Both the position numbers and the translations under genes were made by a program. DNA of 5,488 bases from an uncultured Clostridia bacterium (lineage in GTDB: Bacteria > Bacillota > Clostridia > Christensenellales > Borkfalkiaceae), in NCBI GenBank assembly GCA_944369635.1, contig CALVXL010000171.1, forward strand, positions 1 through 5,488, in the 5' to 3' direction. Shown here one piece after another: positions 4,908 to 5,488 of the stretch (its first letter is position 1; each line of letters opens with the position of its first letter). The notes below the pieces were generated by a model, which was given only the letters and a program-made list of their open reading frames with translations, ran no database searches and had not been told where the DNA came from.

Positions 4908-4948
4908 GAAAGTGTTGGCAATCTTTTTATTTGATTGCTGGCACTCTC
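4908..4948. promoter_or_regulatory. CIRCE-like inverted repeat in the hsp20 leader
   Basis: Sixteen-base arms GAAAGTGTTGGCAATC (4908-4923) and GATTGCTGGCACTCTC (4933-4948) match at 12 positions and flank a nine-base spacer. The inner nine bases of each arm compare with the CIRCE consensus TTAGCACTC-N9-GAGTGCTAA at 13 of 18 positions, and the spacer length is the same. It lies about ten bases after the inferred start of transcription, as do HrcA operators. It is not a canonical CIRCE, so HrcA as the binding protein is inference. Confidence 0.55.
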
Positions 4949-4964
4949 TTTCTTTATCTGCTAA
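4938..4964 (-). promoter_or_regulatory. Possible second CIRCE-like unit overlapping the transcription start
   Basis: On the minus strand TTAGCAGAT, nine bases, then GAGTGCCAG also matches 13 of 18 consensus CIRCE positions with the right spacing. It overlaps the element at 4908-4948 and spans the predicted start of hsp20 transcription. Its two arms are poorly complementary to each other, so it may be a decayed half or chance. Confidence 0.3.
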
Positions 4965-4965
4965 C

Positions 4966-4993
4966 ATTATAACACTTTAAAAAAATTTGTCAA
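4966..4993 (-). promoter_or_regulatory. Strong promoter of hsp20
   Basis: On the minus strand a perfect TTGACA (4988-4993) lies 16 bases from a perfect TATAAT (4966-4971) that carries an extended -10 TG. Upstream (about 5000-5035) alternating A- and T-tracts resemble an UP element. Such a strong vegetative promoter implies that a repressor keeps the gene off, which agrees with the inverted repeats downstream. Confidence 0.8.
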
Positions 4994-5281
4994 GGGTTTT
5001 TACAAAAATTTTTAAAATTTTTTTTTCATAAAATTTTATGCCCCTTCCGACGGAGAATTATACACCTTAAAAAAATCTTACCGATGAAAAAATCGCGGAC
5101 AACGGGCAGCCGATGCATTTTGAAGCCTAACCTCCCTTTGCGTTTTAGAAGCCCCCGAAAAACAGAAAATATGCGTAAAATCGGCTTTAATGTTGAGAAA
5201 ATACGAATTCTGACTATCGACTGAATTTTTGATAGACTATAGAAAGGTTGCGTCTATCCTTATATAATTTGAACAACTAAA
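4994..5281. other. Intergenic spacer between hsp20 and the acetyltransferase gene
   Basis: No convincing gene was found. The left third is extremely A/T-rich and includes the perfect 14-base palindrome CATAAAATTTTATG (5027-5040). The right part has an inverted repeat GATAGAC/GTCTATC (5231-5237 and 5252-5258). A 30-codon minus-strand frame beginning at 5118 has GGGAGG twelve bases upstream but a composition that does not look coding. No tRNA or known riboswitch was recognised. Confidence 0.5.
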
Positions 5282-5313
5282 AAAGGGCTTGCCGAAATTC
5301 GTGCAAGCCCTTT
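5282..5313 (-). terminator. Rho-independent terminator of the acetyltransferase gene
   Basis: An 11-bp stem pairs AAAGGGCTTGC (5282-5292) with GCAAGCCCTTT (5303-5313); the loop can add a CGAA/TTCG pairing. On the minus strand the stem runs into TTTTTTAGTTG. It lies 15 bases after the stop codon of the gene at the right edge. Confidence 0.9.
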
Positions 5314-5328
5314 AAGGTTTAGTCCTTA

Positions 5329-5488
5329 TTAAAGATTATAGATTAATTCTTGTACTTCGTTAAAAAATCTGCACAAATGAAAACCGTCTGCGACGGCGTG
5401 ATGAATATTCATGGTTAAAGGCAAAACTGTTCTGTTGTTTTCAGTTTCATATTTACCCCAAGTAACGACGGGGGCGAGGTACTTGCCC
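5329..5488 (-). CDS. cat: Chloramphenicol acetyltransferase-like protein, C-terminal part (cut by window edge)
   Basis: The last 52 codons of a CAT-family acyltransferase enter from the right edge and end in TAA at 5329-5331. The visible chain begins GKYLAPVVTWGKYETE, then LPLTMNIHHAVADGFH, and ends FFNEVQELIYNL. The HHAV.DGFH block is the CAT signature: its second His is the catalytic base that activates the hydroxyl acceptor for acetyl transfer from acetyl-CoA, and the following Asp is structurally required. Ala stands where classical enzymes have Cys (HHAVCDG). The end of the chain (RFFNEVQELI) fits the usual CAT C-terminus. Classical members are trimeric cytoplasmic enzymes that inactivate chloramphenicol; many chromosomal relatives have unknown acceptors, so resistance cannot be claimed. 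The start and the first three quarters lie outside the window. Confidence 0.88.
   Translation of the reverse strand, partial: GKYLAPVVTWGKYETENNRTVLPLTMNIHHAVADGFHLCRFFNEVQELIYNL

Noticed and set aside
4438..4980. Plus-strand 180-codon hydrophobic frame antisense to hsp20
   Set aside because: The hydrophobic look comes from the complement of charged Hsp20 codons; it has no early ATG with a ribosome site in that frame and runs through the hsp20 promoter.
5026..5118. Minus-strand 30-codon frame with upstream GGGAGG
   Set aside because: The ribosome-site spacing is long (12 bases), the end lies in a poly-A/T tract and the peptide resembles no known protein.
5263..5268. Plus-strand TATAAT before the hairpin at 5282, suggesting a small RNA
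   Set aside because: There is no -35 box at suitable distance and no T-tract after the hairpin on the plus strand; the hairpin is explained as the terminator of the minus-strand gene.

Overview
The window looks like chromosome of a low- to mid-GC Gram-positive anaerobe, most likely an uncultured member of the Clostridia. This rests on strong Shine-Dalgarno sites (GGAG/GGGAGG) before nearly every gene, consensus sigma-A type promoters, compact hairpin-plus-T-tract terminators, and a gene set (small XRE repressors, FMN flavodoxin, cupin/CMD pair, class-A chloramphenicol acetyltransferase, Hsp20) common in gut Clostridia. Genus-level placement cannot be made from this sequence alone.

Positions 1-840 hold a small regulatory module. 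A Cys-containing hypothetical gene (minus strand, cut by the window start) diverges from two tandem 69-residue XRE-family HTH repressors on the plus strand. The divergent intergenic region carries a perfect TACACCT-N3-AGGTGTA palindrome between the -35 and -10 of the minus-strand promoter, and a second imperfect TACACC-type inverted repeat over the plus-strand promoter. The two HTH genes share nearly identical 3' ends but have diverged in the DNA-contacting helix. A bidirectional terminator closes the module.

Positions 860-2880 hold minus-strand redox genes: a CMD-family protein and a mandelonitrile-lyase-like cupin joined by an ATGA overlap and read from a strong extended -10 promoter, followed by a flavodoxin with its own promoter embedded in the cupin terminator. 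The grouping suggests a role in redox or small-organic-molecule metabolism; substrates are unknown.

Positions 2980-4360 hold one monocistronic minus-strand MFS permease with its own promoter and a perfect 13-bp-stem terminator.

Positions 4375-5000 hold an Hsp20 small heat-shock gene (minus strand) with a near-consensus promoter. Its transcript leader carries long inverted repeats resembling a degenerate CIRCE (HrcA) operator, apparently as two overlapping units.

Positions 5000-5488 hold an AT-rich spacer without a convincing gene, then a terminator and the last 52 codons of a chloramphenicol-acetyltransferase-like enzyme entering from beyond the right edge. Apart from the HTH pair, every gene runs on the minus strand. 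No tRNA, rRNA, CRISPR array or insertion sequence was seen. The most original signals are the mosaic HTH duplication with its TACACC operators and the non-canonical CIRCE-like element.
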